The notes below the pieces were generated by a model. That model saw only the letters and a list, made by a program, of their open reading frames with translations. It was not told where the DNA came from and searched no databases. The translations under genes and the position numbers were made by a program. From Hippopus hippopus (Eukaryota > Mollusca > Bivalvia > Cardiida > Cardiidae), in contig OX328104.1 of NCBI GenBank assembly GCA_946811185.2, positions 50,328,505-50,392,504 of the forward strand: a stretch of 64,000 nucleotides of DNA. The letters are read 5' to 3'. Positions 53,757 to 64,000 of the stretch are shown here, one piece after another (the first letter of the stretch is position 1; each line of letters begins with the position of its first letter).

Positions 53757-53822
53757 GAAATAGGCAAAGCCTAAATACGGGCGGAAAGGCAAAGCCTAAA
53801 TACGGGCGGAAAGGCAAAGCAA
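53757..53822. repeat. 25-bp tandem repeat, 2.5 copies
   Basis: GGCAAAGCCTAAATACGGGC plus GGAAA repeats twice and a bit. Confidence 0.9.
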
Positions 53823-54138
53823 AATTACCTTTTTAGATTCTACACTTTAACAGCAATTTTTAAAATTCAAATACTGTATCACAAAAATATATATGTTACA
53901 ATGACTTGAAACTAGTAACACTAAAATGTTACAAATTATGATCATACTGCCAAAAATTTCCATGTTACAAACTGAAAACAACTTCCATTTTGCAAAATGA
54001 AATCAATTTGCATGGGATTTATATTTACATTATTCAAAAACAATTATTTTGTATAGATCACTATGATATCTTATGGTACTTCAAACCCCTGCTGCTTTAC
54101 AATTCATTTACTAATGAAAAAAAAACAAACTCCGCACT
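53823..54138. other. No gene recognised
   Basis: Very AT-rich spacer. Confidence 0.5.
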
Positions 54139-54312
54139 AACCTTTTACAAAATAACTAAATGTTAGACTGGTCAAAACCGAAAGCATTAACAGTTAAGTG
54201 GCTCCAATAACTTATATTGATGCAGTAGAAAACATTGTGGGAAAAGGAAAAGCACTGTTTAACCCTTTCCCAAACAACAAAATTTTGGACTAAACCAAAT
54301 TGAGAAGGTCTG
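54139..54312. mobile_element. Family D MITE, rearranged
   Basis: TAACCTTTTACAAAATAACT, AAAACATTGTGGGAAAAGGA, then a second start TTTAACCCTTTCCCAAACAA: two D copies seem joined. Confidence 0.65.
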
Positions 54313-54930
54313 GAGAACAGAAATTAAATGCACCACTCATGGTAATTTTCTGTTTTTGATACATGAGTAGCTGTGATCATGTAAAACTGTATTTGGGTTA
54401 TGACAAATCCTTTTGGTTTTAGATTCACATGATGGCAATACTGTAAATTTGTCTTTTTGACCATCCATGTCTATGTGCCTTCTAAAGTAATTTACTTTTG
54501 AACCAGGACACAATGTTTTCAGATACCTTCAGGGTTGTGCCAACATGGGACTTTGAGTCAAACAGGTAAGGACAAGGTTGAAAAAGTAATAAGACATGTT
54601 TATGATAAAAATTCATTAGCCAACTTTCTTTTTTTTTTCATTGCAATTTTTTGTTCTTAAATAATACATAGAATTATGCAGACCAATTCGTTTCCAGTTA
54701 TTACAGTTTAACTCATTAATGTACACACTGTACAGGTGAAATACAGAGCTACCACTCACAATGGGCTAAGATGCATCACAAATTAGATTTTTTAGCACAT
54801 CTGAGAAATAATCTGCAATGATTCTATTTGCATAAACGTTGGAAAAGGAGCAGTTGCTTTTGACAAATACGTTATATGTACCTCCTTTTGCAGCATTTTT
54901 ACCATGTTCTACGGCTGAAGTCTATTAACC
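54313..54930. other. No gene recognised
   Basis: AT-rich spacer. Confidence 0.5.
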
Positions 54931-55135
54931 CTTTAGCAAAATCCCTAAGGAAGATGGCTCTTGAAAACATTGTGGGAAAAGAAGAAAATGCTGGTAACCA
55001 GCATTTTCTCCTTTTCTTACAATGTTCTCTGCCCTTCCCAAAACAAATTCCAGTTGTTGAGTTTAATTCATTTTGATGTTTGCAATTGGTTTCAATTTGA
55101 ACAAGACTATAATTTTTCATATGGTAAAGAGTTAA
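54931..55135. mobile_element. Family D MITE
   Basis: TTAACCCTTTAGCAAAATCC to TTTCATATGGTAAAGAGTTAA; hairpin AAATGCTGGTAACCAGCATTT. Confidence 0.85.
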
Positions 55136-55784
55136 GCTATAATTGTGAAATGAAGGATCTTGCAAGAGTGATTTGCAACACAGCTAACAAAAGTATTTGT
55201 GACTACAGTGTGTTCTTTTTAATGTATATTCAAGTAAATGCGCCTTTTATCATACAGTTTTGATTAGGGTTCTAAAAGAAGGTCCAGTTCAAGCTGTCAA
55301 TATCAGCACTAATGGTATGGTTAGTGGCTAATTAGTCCATATCACTTTCACTGCTCAAACTCTCTGGTAGTTGACTGTTTCTTTATCTAGCTACCAATAC
55401 TTCTCTAGCTCTTTTCTGGCCTCCTGAATGCTACAAACTTGTAATTTTATGCAAGCACCTGAAAGAAATAAAAATATTGAAATATTAGAGAAGCAGCATG
55501 TAATTGTGTAAAGCTTGTGGTTGTCTGTGAGCTTTTCCTTATGTTTACCTGCTTACAGAAAAAAAAATTAAAAGTTTTTCTGGTATACATATATCTCATT
55601 AGATATTTCACATAAGAGAGCAATATTCTATTTCCAGAGATAAAGATTTCTTCACCTTTATTTTTCTTTTTACTTTGGTCAAAGAAAATTCCAGTAAGAC
55701 TGGATTTTCTAAATAAAAATGTCTGAGGAACATTTTTTCAAGGCATAGTTTGTAATAAATGTGTTGTTCCGGCAAAAGAAACAC
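55136..55784. other. No gene recognised
   Basis: AT-rich spacer. Confidence 0.5.
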
Positions 55785-56002
55785 TGTCCCAAGTGAAAAG
55801 ATTTGCACATATGCAAGTTGAAAGCATCTTTAGATGACAAATTTAAAAATGATACCAATGAGCTGAAGTTCCTTGATAGTGTAAAAAATGTTGTGGTAAT
55901 GGAGAAATTAATTGTAACAAGCGATTCTCCTTTACCTACAATGTCTTCAAAGACTTTCTTGCCCAGGGTCATTAAAACCAGGGATTGTTTGATGAAGGAT
56001 TA
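55785..56002. mobile_element. Family D MITE, decayed
   Basis: AGTTGAAAGCATCTTTAGATGACAAA and CCAGGGTCATTAAAACCAGG. Confidence 0.7.
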
Positions 56003-56236
56003 ATGCTTCTCTGTGATCCTTTTTACCAAACAAGTCATATCATAATTATGGATCCATAAAACCAATTTTGTCTAACAACTGAATAAATCAGATGGCAGAA
56101 TGGTCCGTTGATATGCTGAAAATAGACTAATAGCAAAACGTTTCAACCCAGGTCAGCCTGCACAGACTGTGTAGGTTGACCTTGGTCGATACTTTTTGCA
56201 GATGCATTAAGCCCCCTTTTCAGACAGCATGGTTAA
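56003..56236 (-). mobile_element. Family A MITE, copy 13
   Basis: AATTATGGATCCATAAAACC, AACCCAGGTCAGCCTGCAC and GATGCATTAAGCCCCC. Confidence 0.8.
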
Positions 56237-56690
56237 AATACTATGGTAAAGTATAAGAAATACATGTACTGCCAAAACCTAGCAGCCCAGTGCATACTAG
56301 TATTTAAATTTTCTACTGCAAGTGGGAATTACTTGTGGAACACTGATAGTGCTAAACAAATGAAATGGATATTCTAAGTCTGAACTAAAGCTGCATATAC
56401 TGTGATTTCAAAGCTGTTTTTCCATAAAATTTGGCAAAGAAGCAAATTGTGGATTCAAGATAAAACTGCTCATTTTGAACTGTCTGCATTAGCAATTCAA
56501 TCTGAGTGTTGCCCTTCGAAGGTTGAATAAGGGGACAGTCATTTTGCAGTCGTGAAATCTGTCTATCTTCATGAGATAGGAAATGACGTCACTGTAACTA
56601 TTTGAATGTGATCCCACATAATCGATATATAAAATTGATCATGTGACATCCCCACAGGCCTTTGCAAATCATTTCTATGGTAAATTCTTC
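56237..56690. other. No gene recognised
   Basis: Spacer. Confidence 0.5.
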
Positions 56691-56852
56691 ACTACATTTT
56701 ATGACAAAATTTGAGATTTGTCAAAATTGAATTAATTAGCTGACAATAAATTTCTTTCTATCCTTTCAATGACAAAACCAATTGTTTGAGGCACATTTGT
56801 CACCTGCAAATGCTTTCAAATTGAATCAATCTGATTCTAGGAAAGGAGTAAA
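56691..56852. mobile_element. Family D ends without the hairpin
   Basis: ATGACAAAATTTGAGATTTGTCAAAATTG and TTGTCACCTGCAAATGCTTTC; the GGAGAAAATGCTGG core is missing. Confidence 0.6.
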
Positions 56853-57200
56853 CACGCATCTACACTCATTTTTCAGCCATTTTTTTTTAAAACCCATTTC
56901 ATATTTATTTTATGAAACTATACTTGTATTTTCATACTAAACGTTGTCCCAAACGGTTTGAAGGTTGCACAGATTACGTCGGATAGAAAATGCATGTCAT
57001 TTTCTTGCGGTCTTCAAAGAAACGACTGCTGTCATCTCTGGTTTTAAATCAAAGACAAATCCCTCATCCGGAGATCCCTTACAACAATATAATTATATTG
57101 GTGTTTTATCTATGTTTACATGACTTACTTCTGAACCATTCTTACCTCTGTCAACTTTCAACAGCATTTTAGTCTCTTTGGCTGCAAGAATGTATCTTTA
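56853..57200 (+). repeat. Family E repeat, copy 3
   Basis: TTTTCATACTAAACGTTGTC, GATAGAAAATGCATGTC and TTAAATCAAAGACAAATCCC. Confidence 0.75.
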
Positions 57201-57479
57201 TGGAAATACAATTCCATACTTCTCTTTCATACTAATCAATAGTTAAAATTACAAACTAATACCATGCTAAATTCCATTGTGTTAGCTGTTGCCATTATAT
57301 GTCTGAAATAATGTTGAAAATGGCATAAAACACTGTTAAAAAAAGTCATACTAGATCTATATTCAGTCATGAGATATTGAAGTTTGGGATGATATTGAAA
57401 GTCTAAAAAGATCATTTTATCAACCTGGGCTAGTTATAAAATTATTTGGAGTTCAACAAAATTCAAGCTTTTTTTCCAA

Positions 57480-57690
57480 CTCTGCTTCCCTATTGAAAAC
57501 ATTGTGACAAAGGAGAAAATAGTATCTGTACTTGTCACTATGTTTTTACATGTCGACATTCAGATTGCGTAGATGTCAACTCTTAACCCTTCACCACACA
57601 ATCCTGACTTTAAATAACCCTATGAGAGAAGGCTTATGAAAACATTGTGGGTAAAGGAGAAAATGCTAGTGACCTGTGCAATGTTTCATG
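57480..57690. mobile_element. Two family D fragments
   Basis: AAACATTGTGACAAAGGAGA (57497), then TTAACCCTTCACCACACAA (57583) and AAACATTGTGGGTAAAGGAG (57639). Confidence 0.7.
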
Positions 57691-58029
57691 GTGCACGAAA
57701 ACCAATTTCAATATCGTCATCAACTCTAGGCTTTCTTCAGTACCTATGCAAACAGTGCAGTAACTGCAATAATCGTGTTACATTTTTTTTCTGCTTACAG
57801 AAATTACACAAATCTAGCGTGTTATTGCAACAACATAAGAAAATACATACCGTGTAAGAAAATGGTGGTCGTTATAAGTTGCGTAGAGTAGCTTCCCTTC
57901 TGCAACCCCCCCAACCCCCTTTACATATTTATTTGCAAGTTTGAAGGCGCGTATCGTTCTTGAAAGGGATGATGGCAAAAATTAACATTTAGAAAGTTAA
58001 AAGATAAAACACCGACATTCTTATCTTAC
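57691..58029. other. Spacer with a splice-acceptor-like tract
   Basis: CATTTTTTTTCTGCTTACAG ends at about 57800 on the plus strand; the short frame after it (ending 57857) is too small to judge. No other signal is seen. Confidence 0.3.
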
Positions 58030-58174
58030 CTATGTAAGGCCAAGGGCTACTGTAGTGCAATGCCGGTATGGGGTTTGTCCGCTTCGCAAATTTCGCTCGG
58101 TTGAAGTTCGTAATTTCAGCCCTCGGAAGATCTTTAAGGAATAAAACTTCTTTCCAGTGAAATGATGATGCCAT
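58030..58174 (-). CDS. Weak candidate first coding exon of a host gene
   Basis: The minus-strand frame from ATG at 58174 reads MASSFHWKEVLFLKDLPRAE and stays open to a consensus donor, TACATAG/GTAAGATAAG, with the GT at 58029-58028. The peptide is not recognised, no downstream exon could be matched, and 48 codons is within chance. Listed only because frame and donor coincide in one of the few repeat-free stretches. Confidence 0.2.
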
Positions 58175-58770
58175 CTGTTCAGCAGTAAAACGATTTCAAT
58201 AATCCTAAATACGTTTGGGGAGCTCTGAAAGCGCCTAAGAAATTAGTGTATAGAAAGCTCTGGGAAATCACTTATCCACCGGTATGTTTGTAAACACTCT
58301 CGTCACTCGGCCATTTCCGTAACCTGAACCGGTTAGATTTGATTTGCTCTCCGGAATCTCTCGAGTACCTATTCTTTCAATTGACTTTACAGAAAACTTC
58401 ATTAAAATCAGCAAAACAAATTTCTCTATCCGTTGTTAATGACAAATGACTGTTGTGACGCAAATTTACATTGATTTGGGGACAGATATTCGAATATGCA
58501 AGAGATCCCAGACACCTCCAGTATGTGTAAACCAAATCGCCGATATTTCCCGAGTGATGTTTACGCCCCCCCCCATCTTTTCGACACGAATTTGCACGTG
58601 GACTCTACCATTGTAACCGCACCTAGAAAGCCGAAGTATTCCCTATACGTTTTTGCAACTTCTTGGAATTTTTTTTTTCCCTAGCATAATGCGATTTTGT
58701 AGACTGGTACACATACGTGTTACCTATAGACGGGCTCCAAGGCCGTTTCGCGGCCTATCCGCCCGTATAA
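58175..58770. other. No gene recognised
   Basis: Less AT-rich than its surroundings, with C-run CCCCCCCCCA at 58566. If the candidate exon is real this would be its upstream region; no core promoter motif stands out. Confidence 0.35.
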
Positions 58771-59085
58771 TAATTATTTCATGCTTTTCGGTGGTTTATC
58801 GGAAAATAATGGATTTGATAATTCATGAATACGACCAGTGAAATTTACCGTTAAATGTTTCCGCAACTCTTCAATTCAACCGTAGTTACCTAGGAAAACA
58901 GTGCGTGCCATTCATCGAGACGGAAATATGACAATTTACACGCATGTACCTTATATTTCTCGCGCTTTATGTAATATTGCAATGTGTTCTTATGTGAGGG
59001 GTACGCCACGTGGAATTACCGAAAGCAGCTGTAGTGGATTTTGATGAAAGCCACAACAAAAAAGGGTTAGAAGCATGAAATAAAT
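58771..59085 (-). mobile_element. Family F element, copy 2
   Basis: Inverted to the family F body at 47.6 kb: TTTCATGCTTTTCGGTGG at the left, CACGTGGAATTACCGAAAGC and AAGCATGAAATAAA at the right. It lacks the tandem palindromes. Confidence 0.85.
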
Positions 59086-59504
59086 AATATATTGTTTCAA
59101 AAGCCAACTTTCTCGGGATCATTTAAACCCGCGATTGTTTGCTAAAAGGTAAAATCGTAAAATCGTTTGTCATTTCGATTGAATTTTCTGAGAAATTTGA
59201 TAGATAAATCAGTTCTTGAGCAAATTTGAGACTCTTAGATTGTGCTTATAAAAACTGGCATGAAAAAACCAACAAATCTAGTCTCTCTTACCACTAGTGA
59301 CTACAGTTGCTATAAATCCTTATAAAACATAATAACATATCTAAAAGGGAATTTGAATTATAACTAGCAGACATATTAATGTTCACCGTGATAGAAGAAC
59401 GTGTCTACATTGATTTAACAAATACGAAATAAATGTCTTAGAGTGTAAGTATCTTTTTTTTCCCCCATACTGTAACGTATGCAGAAATTAGGGCACACTT
59501 CCTG
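59086..59504. other. No gene recognised
   Basis: Starts with a family D right end (TCGGGATCATTTAAACCCGC at 59113); the rest is AT-rich spacer. Confidence 0.5.
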
Positions 59505-59733
59505 TAACCCTTTCCCACACAGTTCCGGGCTTTATCGTGCCTGAAAAAGAAAGCTTTAAAAACATTGTGGGAAAAGGAGAAAATGGTGGTAAGCAGCATT
59601 TTTTTTCTATTTCCCACGATGTTTTCTGCCATTTCAAAGAAACATTTCATCATTTGTGCTTCATTTGATTTGTTGTTTCCAAATGTTTTTAATTTGGTCA
59701 AGTCTAGAATTTTGTCGTTTGGTACAGATTTAA
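59505..59733. mobile_element. Family D MITE
   Basis: TAACCCTTTCCCACACAGTT to TTGTCGTTTGGTACAGATTTAA; hairpin mismatched at the tip. Confidence 0.82.
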
Positions 59734-59880
59734 CCGCACATACTTCCGGTGGCAAGGGAACATTTTTTTATTCATCGAAACTAGCGTACATGAAATTCCA
59801 GTTACAAGGAAATGTACCTTTTTATTTCTTCTTACTCGTTTAGTACAAAAATCTGATAACTGTGAAGAGTTGCGAATATT

Positions 59881-59985
59881 ACCTTCGCGAATATTCGTAC
59901 ATTTTTAGCAAAAAATGCACCTTCGCGAATACTCGTACATTTTTAGCAAATAATGCACCTACGCGGATATTCGTACGGTTATTCG
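59881..59985. repeat. 38-bp tandem repeat, 2.7 copies
   Basis: ACCTTCGCGAATATTCGTAC starts at 59881, 59919 and 59957, joined by ATTTTTAGCAAA. Confidence 0.9.
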
Positions 59986-60129
59986 TTCTTATGAATTAAA
60001 GCAATAAAGCGCATAACTTTAATTTATCGGTGAGGTTGTTTCACAACCTCTGATGCCTTTATGAGCTTTGAGCCGATGGTCTTATTACTTAGTAGCGAAC
60101 TTTATCACTGCTATATATTTCACTGCTAG

Positions 60130-60345
60130 CACAGCTCCTCCATATTGAAAGCATTTGCATGCAACAGATAAAATGTGAATGAAATGGTTGAATTTGTCAT
60201 AGAATGGTTGAAAACGTTTTTGGCAGAGGAGAAACTGCTGACTACTAGCATTCTTTCTCCTTTTTCCTCACTGTTTTCTTAGAAGCCGTAATAAGCCTTC
60301 TTACCAAGGGTCATATAAACTAGTGATTGTCTGACAAAAGGTTTA
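60130..60345. mobile_element. Family D MITE, decayed
   Basis: CATATTGAAAGCATTTGCATG, GGCAGAGGAGAAACTGCTG and CAAGGGTCATATAAACTAG. Confidence 0.65.
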
Positions 60346-60452
60346 AAGAAACTTTCATTCCTAAGGCAAGTATAATGGATCTAGACCAGACATCGCGTTC
60401 TGCGGCATCTGAATATTAAGCCTTAGGCTGCTTAGCACGGCTCGGGGCGCTT

Positions 60453-60525
60453 TTGCGTACAATGTAGATTCAAAATCAGACGGCAAAAAAACGTGTAGTC
60501 TGATCTTGAATTGCACCGTCCGATA
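60453..60525. mobile_element. Family C hairpin
   Basis: ATTCAAAATCAGACGGC and CGTGTAGTCTGATCTTGAAT. Confidence 0.6.
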
Positions 60526-60599
60526 CGGTATTTTTTGCCGGTGAAATCAAATTTAAAATCTCAATAAAGACAGTTCTCTGTAATTGACAGAAACACATA

Positions 60600-60700
60600 G
60601 TGCTATGTCTTAACGACCCTGAAAGAGAAGGGCTTTAAGATCAACATGGGAAACAAATTACCAGCATTTTTATGCCCCCTCAAGGTTTCCTATATTTTCA
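60600..60700. mobile_element. Family D fragment
   Basis: CTTAACGACCCTGAAAGAGAAG and TTACCAGCATTTTTATGCC. Confidence 0.55.
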
Positions 60701-60771
60701 AAGATATATACCATTATTTCAGTGACTGATGTGTGAAAGTTACAGTATTTAACTTCCGGTGACTGTATAGC

Positions 60772-60835
60772 GGACACTGTAGATACAGGTCAGACTGCTG
60801 GTTCTGTTCAGTCGGACCATTTATCTATATATCTA
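60772..60835. mobile_element. Family C hairpin, decayed
   Basis: CGGACACTGTAGATACAGGT and CAGTCGGACCATTTATCT. Confidence 0.55.
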
Positions 60836-60999
60836 TGTCTGCGATTGAAGTTTTGTTTTGCCCTCATGGGCTCGTACTCAATTTACAAGTTGCCTATTGG
60901 TTGTGTTACTTTGTTTTTTATCTGTAAAAGTGATAGCACTATTAAGTACAATAAAAAAAGTCCTCGGCCTCTTGTACTTCGATATACCCATGATTGAAA

Positions 61000-61340
61000 A
61001 GATGGCCATTACTTTTCAATATTATCTCTATCTTGATGAACTTTGTCCATCGCTGTTCTATTTTGCTTCACCCTTCAACATAGAAGTCTTAATCCTGGTC
61101 CCTCAGGTGTTCATTTGCTGCATCTCTGACGCCTTCATTGTTTCCGTATTGTCTACTACGAAGGATAGTTTTCAGCTTTGGAAACAGATAAAAGTCAGAA
61201 AGCACTAAATCAGGAGAGTATGAGGGTTGAGGAAGAATTTAGAAGCCGCATTCAGTTGCAGCAGTCCTTGCAGCTTGCGACTTGTAAGCGGCTGCATTGA
61301 GAAGTTCTAACGCTTTGGGTCAATTTTATCAGTTTGACTC
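61000..61340 (-). pseudogene. Mariner transposase C-terminal fragment
   Basis: On the minus strand the frame gives PQPSYSPDLVLSDFYLFPKL (the third catalytic Asp region of mariner, SPDL..SDFYLFP), then QYGNNEGVRDAANEHLRDQD, a stop, DFYVEG and IEQRWTKFI. These are the conserved C-terminal blocks in order. Several stops make it a relic. It may belong to the same family as the N-terminal fragment at 28.9 kb. Confidence 0.8.
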
Positions 61341-62000
61341 ATACTTGTCCTCTTTACAATGACTTCCTGGTGTACTAGTAATCAAAAGCGTCGGAATCGT
61401 ATTCTCTCAACCTATGACCTTCAATAAATTAGCTTACTGACTGATCGGGATTTTATGACAGTGTATTGAATTTAAGTATATTGGGCCAAGAACTTTTTTA
61501 TCGTACCTGTTTGTCTTTGTTCTTGGTATAACTCGGCTAAGGCTTAGACCAACAACATCCGGGCAAAAATTCCAGAACCCAACATCACCTAGGCTGTTAA
61601 AGTCAGCCTTAAAACACTGTAACAATTATGTTTAACGGCGCTTTTAACAGTAAACCAGTCATTTAGAAGCGACTGGTCTATTACATGTTTCTTTCCTTGG
61701 TTTCAGTCAGTAGACCTACTTGGTTAGGGCTCTGCAGTGCCTTGTCCAAGAACAACCCCACGTGACCAGCACCGCCATCAGAAGAATTTCTCACAGTCTC
61801 CTTTTTGCAAATGCATCACTTTACAATCACTGGGCTTCGAAGGACTTGTCGTGAAAGACAAAAATTATAGGAAATGTCCCATTATGATAAAATCATAAAT
61901 GAAGAAGAAAACTTTAATGATTTAAAAACATACGAAAGATAAATAGGATCTTACATGAGTTGGTATTTGAGATAAAATCTTATTAAACAAGTCTAGAAAA
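61341..62000. other. No gene recognised
   Basis: Possibly the eroded upstream part of the mariner relic; no motif could be read. Confidence 0.4.
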
Positions 62001-62016
62001 AAAATCTTTGTCTGTC

Positions 62017-62052
62017 CATCCGTCCGTCCGTCCGTCCGTCTCTCTCTCTCTG
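62017..62052. repeat. CCGT / CTCT microsatellite
   Basis: CCATCCGTCCGTCCGTCCGT followed by CTCTCTCTCT. Confidence 0.93.
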
Positions 62053-62445
62053 AAACAGAAATTGAATGTTATAATTTCATGAATTAAAATTGTTTGGTAT
62101 TAATAACTAAAAACTCAATCTTCTTTCCTTCAATAATAAAAATTTAAACGCATAAAAGAACCAGTCAAGCTTTTTTGTACATTATGATTGTATAAACATT
62201 TTGAAGGAAAATGGTAGATCTATTTACATGTAAAACTGAGTGTTGCCGACCGTTCTACTTGAATCAGGGAATCAAAGCAACAAGAGTAAACCCCCCTTTT
62301 CGCCGAACTCTAGGATGATTGTGCATAGACCATCATCCCCTGGGACGATTAAATAACTGGCAATACAGCTATGCTGTGTTTTCTGCTTGTTTTATTACCA
62401 CGCTATTACAGCAAATGGATCTGTGTTCCGCATTTCACCAACTTT
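62053..62445. other. No gene recognised
   Basis: AT-rich spacer. Confidence 0.5.
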
Positions 62446-62658
62446 ATTAACCTTTTACAGAAACAATCACGACTTTTAACGAACCTAAGATAGAAGGCTT
62501 TCGAAAACATTGTGGGAAAAGGAAAAAATGTTGGAGACCAGCATTTTTCCTTTCCCCACAATGTTTTTAACTTTTCAGAGGCCATTGTTGTCATTGTCGT
62601 CTGTAACAACTTTGAATTTGGAGCAGTCCGAAATTTTGCCGTTTGGTAAAGAGTTAAC
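62446..62658. mobile_element. Family D MITE, full length with TTAA ends
   Basis: TTAACCTTTTACAGAAACAA to TTGCCGTTTGGTAAAGAGTTAA. Confidence 0.85.
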
Positions 62659-62839
62659 GCTTTTCCTTCCATAGACGAGCTATAGTATCTGGCTACTGAC
62701 TGGCTTATGAAAACATAGTGGCAAAAGGAGAAATTTGCTCTTTACGAGCACATGTATTCGTGTATGAAACGTGAATTCATGTTTTTTGATGTACAATTTT
62801 GAATGAGTGTATTAAAAGTCAACTGCTGCTAGCTAAGGA

Positions 62840-63072
62840 TTTAACTCTGTACCAAACGACAACCTTTTAGATCGGACCAAATTCAAAGCATTTGCAGACG
62901 ACAAATCGAATGTTGCTAAAATGATGATTTCTGTCTTTGATAGGGTAGAAAACATTGTAAGAAAAGGAGAAAATACTGTTTTTCTTTTTTTTTAAATTTA
63001 TTTTCCCACATTTTTTTCCAAAGTCTTTTTTGTCAGGGTTGTAAAAGTTGGGATTGTGTGGTAAAGGGTCAA
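62840..63072. mobile_element. Family D MITE, right hairpin arm replaced
   Basis: TTTAACTCTGTACCAAACGAC to TTGTGTGGTAAAGGGTC; T-rich sequence where the second arm should be. Confidence 0.75.
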
Positions 63073-63207
63073 ACCAACATAGGAGATCTACTTCTTGGGT
63101 TGTAATGGCTTGGTGTCGGATTATTGTTTTTGTTGTTGTTGTCGTTGTTTTGACCCTTTTAGTGATACGCACAGGAGACATCTTAGCTTTGGAAAGAGAA
63201 ACATTTC

Positions 63208-63285
63208 AAAATTATATTATTATCATCACTATTGTTATTATTATTATCATCATAACCATTATTGTTATTATTATTATTATTAAAG
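63208..63285. repeat. ATT/ATC trinucleotide microsatellite
   Basis: TTATTATCATCACTATTGTTATTATTATTA-like array (units of three). Confidence 0.93.
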
Positions 63286-63519
63286 ACCCCACAATTTTAA
63301 AGTCTAAATGATTCTAAGCCTTCCTACAATGGCAACTTGTGCATCCGCATTTTTTATTATGATTGGTCTACTATTATATGGGTTATGGCCCTTTGATTTA
63401 AAAGGTCGTTAAAACTCGAGATTGTGTGATAAAGAGTCGGAAAAGACTGCAGAGTGTGGAGGCACATTTTTGTACACTCTCTCAGCAATATATACAGTAA
63501 CTCTTTCAGTGCCAAATTA

Positions 63520-63783
63520 TATGAGCCATGCTCTGTGAAAAGGGTGTTTAATGCATCTGCGAAAAGTTTCGACCCAGGTCAGCCTGCGCACTTCGCGCAG
63601 GCTGAACTGGGCCGAAACTTTTCGCTATTGGTAAACTTATGTCAAAGGACCCGTCTACCTCATTATGAAGTCGGTTGTTAAAAAAAAGTTGCTGTTATGG
63701 ATCCATAAGTATCTGATTACTTGCCTGGTACCATATATCACGGACATGCATTAAGCCCCCCCATTGTGGGATCATGGCTTATA
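63520..63783 (+). mobile_element. Family A MITE, copy 14
   Basis: ATGAGCCATGCTCTGTGAAA to GGGATCATGGCTTATAT; core GCCTGCGCACTTCGCGCAGGC. Confidence 0.85.
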
Positions 63784-63785
63784 TA

Positions 63786-63968
63786 TACTTGACCTCTTTC
63801 GACGACTGAAAATACAATCCACTGAAAATCAGAGAGATTTTATTTTAATCTATTGGCATGACTAAACAACAGATCCAAGATCAGACTGTTCGTTCCTCTG
63901 AGAAGTCTGATTTTGATATACGCCGTCCGCAAAAGCGCCTGTTCTCACCTACAGCGGTGGAAGGGTGA
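63786..63968. mobile_element. Family C MITE (subtype 2)
   Basis: TTGACCTCTTTCGACGACTG, ATACGCCGTCCGCAAAAGCG; abuts family A copy 14. Confidence 0.75.
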
Positions 63969-64000
63969 AAGGTTGCCTACAGGGGAATAATAGAGGTTAG

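Noticed and set aside
60858..61208. Plus-strand hydrophobic protein of 116 residues
   Set aside because: Largely antisense to the mariner transposase relic.

Overview
The window looks like animal (metazoan) nuclear DNA, probably from a bivalve mollusc. It is AT-rich and carries no recognisable multi-exon host gene. It is packed with short hairpin-forming inverted-repeat elements (MITEs), tRNA-derived SINEs, decayed LINEs and Tc1/mariner transposons. The hairpin families built on GCCTGCGCAGTCCGCGCAGG resemble ones I recall from dreissenid mussels; that is recall, not a search result.

Region 1 (1 to about 7.64 kb) is different in kind: compact, CpG-rich and almost wholly coding. It is the partial end of a Polinton/Maverick (adintovirus-like) element. 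Leftward genes, from the middle out, are a packaging ATPase, a small acidic protein, a penton-like minor capsid protein, a PX-like core/membrane-active protein, a broken dUTPase-like gene and a membrane-hairpin protein. Rightward genes are a zinc-ribbon/phospholipase A2 protein (broken by a frame shift), a chromodomain integrase, an adenain-type protease and a phage-like fibre. A small leftward gene with an internal duplication ends the set. No DNA polymerase B or major capsid gene is visible, so either the element continues left of base 1 or this copy lacks them. At least seven starts fuse a TATAAAATG or TATTAAAATG motif to the start codon. The two gene arms diverge from a 31-bp symmetrical AT-rich promoter, the PLA2, integrase and protease genes overlap by ATGA, and several gene ends lie in perfect hairpins. 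Together this suggests a virus-like expression system resembling those of large DNA viruses.

Region 2 (7.7-21 kb) holds MITEs, SINEs, a three-armed foldback structure (10.7-12.3 kb) and a degenerate 37-bp satellite in three blocks. The first two blocks flank a 3.4-kb non-LTR retrotransposon (minus strand) that has endonuclease, reverse transcriptase and a Cys/His tail but is broken by stops and frame shifts.

Region 3 (21-64 kb) is a mosaic of at least six dispersed repeat families (called A to H here). It also holds a second decayed LINE (22.5-23.9 kb), a 102-bp minisatellite (27.6-28.2 kb), a Tc1-like element with both terminal repeats (29.6-31.1 kb), a mariner with 33-bp terminal repeats (39.2-40.3 kb), two mariner transposase fragments, and microsatellites. 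Families C and D begin and end in TTAA, as piggyBac-derived MITEs would. One weak candidate host exon lies near 58.1 kb (minus strand).
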